DNA of 64,000 nt, taken from Pempheris klunzingeri (taxonomy: Eukaryota > Chordata > Actinopteri > Acropomatiformes > Pempheridae). How positions within the stretch are numbered: the first letter of the stretch is position 1; every line of letters starts with the position of its first letter. The stretch spans positions 4,447,885 through 4,511,884 of the forward strand of contig NC_092029.1 in NCBI RefSeq assembly GCF_042242105.1, written 5' to 3'. The notes below the pieces were generated by a model that worked only from the letters and a program-made list of their open reading frames with translations, searched no databases and had not been told where the DNA came from. The translations under genes were made by a program, and so were the position numbers. Shown here one piece after another: positions 60,230-64,000 of the stretch.

Positions 60230-60690
60230 TCTAACACAGTGTCATGGAGCAAAGAGTTGTTAGCCATATTGACAGCTTCTGCCACATTGTCGGCCGTTTG
60301 TTTCTGGGGTGTTTTGATATTAATTTTTGTGTTACCCTCTGATTACAGCAATTTCAAAGTCTCCCATATTGATGGATTGCTGCGGTATGTCCCACTGGAG
60401 TGCCACAAGTCAAGATAAATCTGTATAAGAAATGGATATATTGGGAATGACATTTAAATCACCGTTGGAGAAATCAGCAAAGGAACAAAGAGGATTGTTC
60501 TGTTATTAATGTGTAGAGGGAATCACAAGATGTGGAAAAAAAAGATGTTCAGTTAAGAATGTGCTAGAGCCAAGTGACAGCGTGTTGAAGCGTATCTGTA
60601 CTGAAGTTTGAAAATGGATAATAGCAGTGGTCCTGGCCTTGTTTGGAGAACAAATGGACACAGGAGTGATGCTCTCAGGTTCAAATACAT
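60230..60690 (+). repeat. Local duplicated segment, copy 2, exon-like core disrupted
   Basis: The counterpart of 58725-59175. The acceptor CTCTGATTACAG is kept, but the core has an in-frame TAA near its end and the GG|GTAAGA donor has become CTGTATAAG. The exon-like block is therefore broken here. Confidence 0.5.
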
Positions 60691-63600
60691 TCATACGTCT
60701 GTTGATATTGTATGTAGCTCATTGTTTTTTTTCATTGTTTAATGTACATAGAAATTACTACTTCATGAGTGCCAATAAATTTAGTGCCGAAATGTAATTA
60801 TAGCTTTTGGGCATTACCAGGTCATGAGAAATGTAATTTTAGAGAGTAAACACAGTAACAGAACACAAGAGAGAACAGAGCAGAGCAGAGGGAACATTTA
60901 AGCCAGCATTATGCAATCACACTCACACAAGAGATGGTGCACAGTCAAGGAATTAGTCCCTCAAATTTATTTATTCATTTCCTTCAAAGAGGCAATTTAA
61001 CGCATGACTTAATCCATCTTTGTGATGCCGCTGAAATGCCTGCTGCCCTGCATGACACGAGCTGCATATTTGGGCCACAGATAAATACCCGGAGCCAGAA
61101 CTATTGGCTCGCTGAAAAACAGACAAGAGCAGCAGCAGAGGAAGGGGGAGGAGGTGGGGGCGCAGATGCTAAGCCTGGCAATCTCGCTTTCAATCTGCAG
61201 CCGTATATTGGCCACTTTAAAGACAGACACATTTTATTCGCACATGACCCACGTGTGAGTAAAAATATAAGCGAGTTTGAAACTACAGCAGAAAAGGGGG
61301 AGAGATTTTCTTGTGGGTGCTCAACCTGCACTGATCCACTGAAGGGCTCCGATAGGCCAGACGGGCCAATCGCGCCGCCAGAATCAGAGGAATGTTCATA
61401 CCTTATCAGGCGCTGTTGTCACCGGGCCCAGTGGCATGGCTCACTGTGAGCTGACTGTAATGGGCTGCTAGGACAACTTAGCTGGAAGGAGATTAGCTTG
61501 TTGCGGCTCCCACTGAGAGGAAAGAGAAACCCGGTTCACACAGATTGTAATGTGCACTGGTGAGCCGGGCATCTGCGGGGTATTACATGAAGGTTAAATA
61601 AAAAACAGAAACTACACAGAAGCCAACCTCCTCGGTTCACTGGTAGAAATCTTGTTATTGTCGGTGTTGGTGCATGCAAATAGGATTACATTGATCTGAT
61701 AAGGAAAAAGTAGCTAATAATTTAGTTCATGAGAGTGCAACAAAATCTAAGCAAGACACAAAATCTTTGCCTCCTAATCATCATGAGGACATTTTTACAA
61801 CCACAGTCTTCTTATAGATGATGACAGAGGTGCTGATGACGATCGTGGTGATGACTGTGATTGTGGTGATAAAATGTTTCTCATGCTGGTTCATCTGCAC
61901 ATTCATTTAATCTTCCTCCTCCAGTTGATCCGATGCCAAGCAAAAAAGCAGGATCTCATGCAGAAACTGTAGCAGCAGCTGCAACATTAAGTAAACCCCG
62001 GTGAGTGCATGTCATGTTTACGAGCCTTCCCGAATGAAACCTCCCCATCGCCTCTCCGCTCAACCGCCATAGTACAAGTGGGAGAGTGTTGTTTTGTAAA
62101 AGTTTTGTCTAAACATCCTCCCTATTAATGGGCAAATAAAATGTTTGTGCACTTCAAGCTCTCTTGGGCTGCTTGTCTGCTAAAGCCCGCATCAAGACAC
62201 TGTTCGACTGCTCAGATGACCCAATTATGCACAGAGAACGCCTTGTGAATTAACTCCAGCACCATCTGCGATGACAGAACCAGTTTTACGAGTGCATACA
62301 GGGAAAAGCCTCTATACTTTGAGCTTAATTATTTTCCTTGACATCCCCATTTTACTAGACCCACCGGATCGGGCTGTAAAGTTTTCATTGCTCTTCATTA
62401 GCCGATTTTTGTAGAAAATGAATGTAGATGTTTTGTTCAGTCAGATGAGGCTATGAAATGTAGTTATTTGACTCTTCACATTCACACAGCCTCTCATCCC
62501 TCATTTCAGCGGCTCGCAACAGCCATCATGCGAATGGTGTAATTGTGTAAGAAACAGCCTCGTTTGACGGCTGTGGAGTTACGAGTTTATCAAAATTGGT
62601 TTTGAGAGGAATGAAATCATGTCAAATAACAGAGGAGCATCACTGAAGTTATCCCTCAGTTGTTTTAAATTCTGCTTGTAATACAAATGCAATGTAAGCA
62701 CATATTCTCATTGCTCTGTCACAGAAAATTACATGCATCACAAATTATGACAATTATTATAAAAACAACATTTAAAATCTGGAATGACTCTCATATGAAA
62801 ATGTTATTAGTCATGCCTTTGCCCTAGAAAGCACTAAATCCTTTGGGATTTGGCATATTTTGTAAATTATATAATGTCCTAATAATAATGATGCTAATGC
62901 CCTCATTATGTTCTTATCGTCTGCTTATGATGTGTTATAATCCCTTATCACCTCAAGCCAAATGTTACTGATGCGTTCATTAGTTCGTCGTTTAATTCGA
63001 CCTCGAAGAGCAGACAGAATGAGGATCCATTAACTAAAATGACTGTATTAATAGCTGATTGATCCGCTGCTGTTTTTTCCCCGTCTGAGCCTCAAGGACA
63101 GTAGCAGCAGACAGCTCGTTTCTGCACAACAGCTCTCTTTTCCTTAGATCTCTAATGAATTCGCGAGCTCTTTGTCATTGCAGCAGCCCTTAGTGAAAGC
63201 CTCTTCGCCACATCTTCCCAGCGGACCAGTAAAGTCAGCAGTGAGGAATGCACACGGCAGCCAGGTTGCTTTCCTTCCTCTCTGCACAGTGAAAATTTAA
63301 TGGAACCAAACATGCCATCCATCCATTTCAGCTACTGAGGAGCAAGCAAATTGCAGTCACCCTCTCTGCGCCTGCTCTCCGAAGAGACTGGAAGCTACAG
63401 GAGAACACTCTTTCATCTCTCCGTCATGATGCACAAAACAACACACGGGCTTCATAAAACCTGTGCTCCCCACACACAACAGATAACTAACCTGATTTAA
63501 AGCTAGCTCGTGGCACACCTGTCTCCCCCACAATGTTGCACACACTGGATGAGATCACTTGGTGTTTTGATTCCAAAGACAGGAAAAACACACAATAGCA

Positions 63601-64000
63601 ACTCTAAACGCTTTTGTATCTGCTGTGAGCCGTGAAAAAAGGGATTCAGTGCTCAGAGAAGAACATGTATTCTGACAGAAAAGTTTGAGACAATTTCTCA
63701 CAATCTGTAGTAGACACGACTGCAGTGATTTTTAATATCTCAGCTCACTCTGCATCCCATCTGCTGGCATCCCCCTGTTCCACCCTGATGTTCATTTCGG
63801 ATCACAGAGTTACACTGGAACCATTTGGCTCTTTGCGGGGAGAATATCACAGGAATCACCAGACACTGGCTCACCAAAATTTTATAGCCTGTGGTCGGGT
63901 GGACTGCTCTTACGAAGCAACATTATACTCATGGCTCTCCAAGGAATGTTGGAAGTTTGTAAGATATATTTCCTTTCACTAATATCTCCCTTGACTGACT
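60691..64000. other. Non-coding region to the window edge
   Basis: No supported gene. An open frame at 60934-61449 has Gly-rich low complexity and no recognisable domain. The 61-63.3 kb stretch is largely free of recognised repeats and might hold conserved non-coding sequence, which cannot be judged without other genomes. Confidence 0.4.

Noticed and set aside
60934..61449. 171-codon open frame as a gene
   Set aside because: It has no recognisable domain, contains a Gly run from a GGA/GGG-rich stretch, and lacks promoter or splice context. It could be conserved non-coding DNA instead.

Overview
The window is teleost fish genomic DNA. It has vertebrate-type split genes with GT-AG introns, fish-type hAT, Tc1 and LINE relics, ubiquitous fish retroposon tails and many CA/TG microsatellites. 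The percomorph flavour is an impression, not a test. No prokaryotic, CRISPR or viral feature was seen.

Layout. 1-2.9 kb: the last three exons of calmin (clmn), read from the end of the second calponin-homology domain through an acidic linker to a C-terminal membrane anchor. 4.05-23.2 kb: a clade A serpin (alpha-1-antitrypsin-like) cluster, all on the plus strand. It contains (i) a divergent serpin with a degenerate hinge and a Gly/Ala/Asp-rich insert, 4051-7019; (ii) a secreted alpha-1-antitrypsin homologue with eight consecutive histidines after its signal peptide and a Met-Ser bait bond, 8838-10726; (iii) a decayed serpin pseudogene, about 11.49-12.85 kb; and (iv) two near-identical serpins without a signal peptide, 16330-18058 and 21483-23211, each inside one unit of a 5.1 kb head-to-tail duplication (13341-18450 and 18451-23596). 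Each unit also carries a 5'-truncated LINE on the minus strand, a (CT)n tract, a fish retroposon tail, a (TG)n tract and a CpG-rich segment that may be a promoter. The four functional-looking serpins share the same three coding-intron positions and phases.

23.6-64 kb: I find no supportable conserved gene. This gene-poor stretch holds dispersed repeats, a composite hAT element whose two ends come from different families (26897-28224), a foldback element, a Tc1 transposase relic, microsatellites, and a locally duplicated segment containing an exon-like block (about 58.73-60.69 kb). Parts of it may be regulatory, but that needs comparative data.

Most interesting: the two youngest serpins differ at about 12 coding positions, 11 of them amino-acid changing and clustered in the bait loop (P1 Leu in one, Cys in the other), while their introns, flanks and co-duplicated LINE are nearly identical. 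Both also appear to have lost the secretory leader by a break near the (CAC)n histidine run, which put the ancestral TATA box 12 bp before the new start codon. Together this suggests a recently born, possibly intracellular, fast-evolving serpin pair. All comparisons were made by eye.
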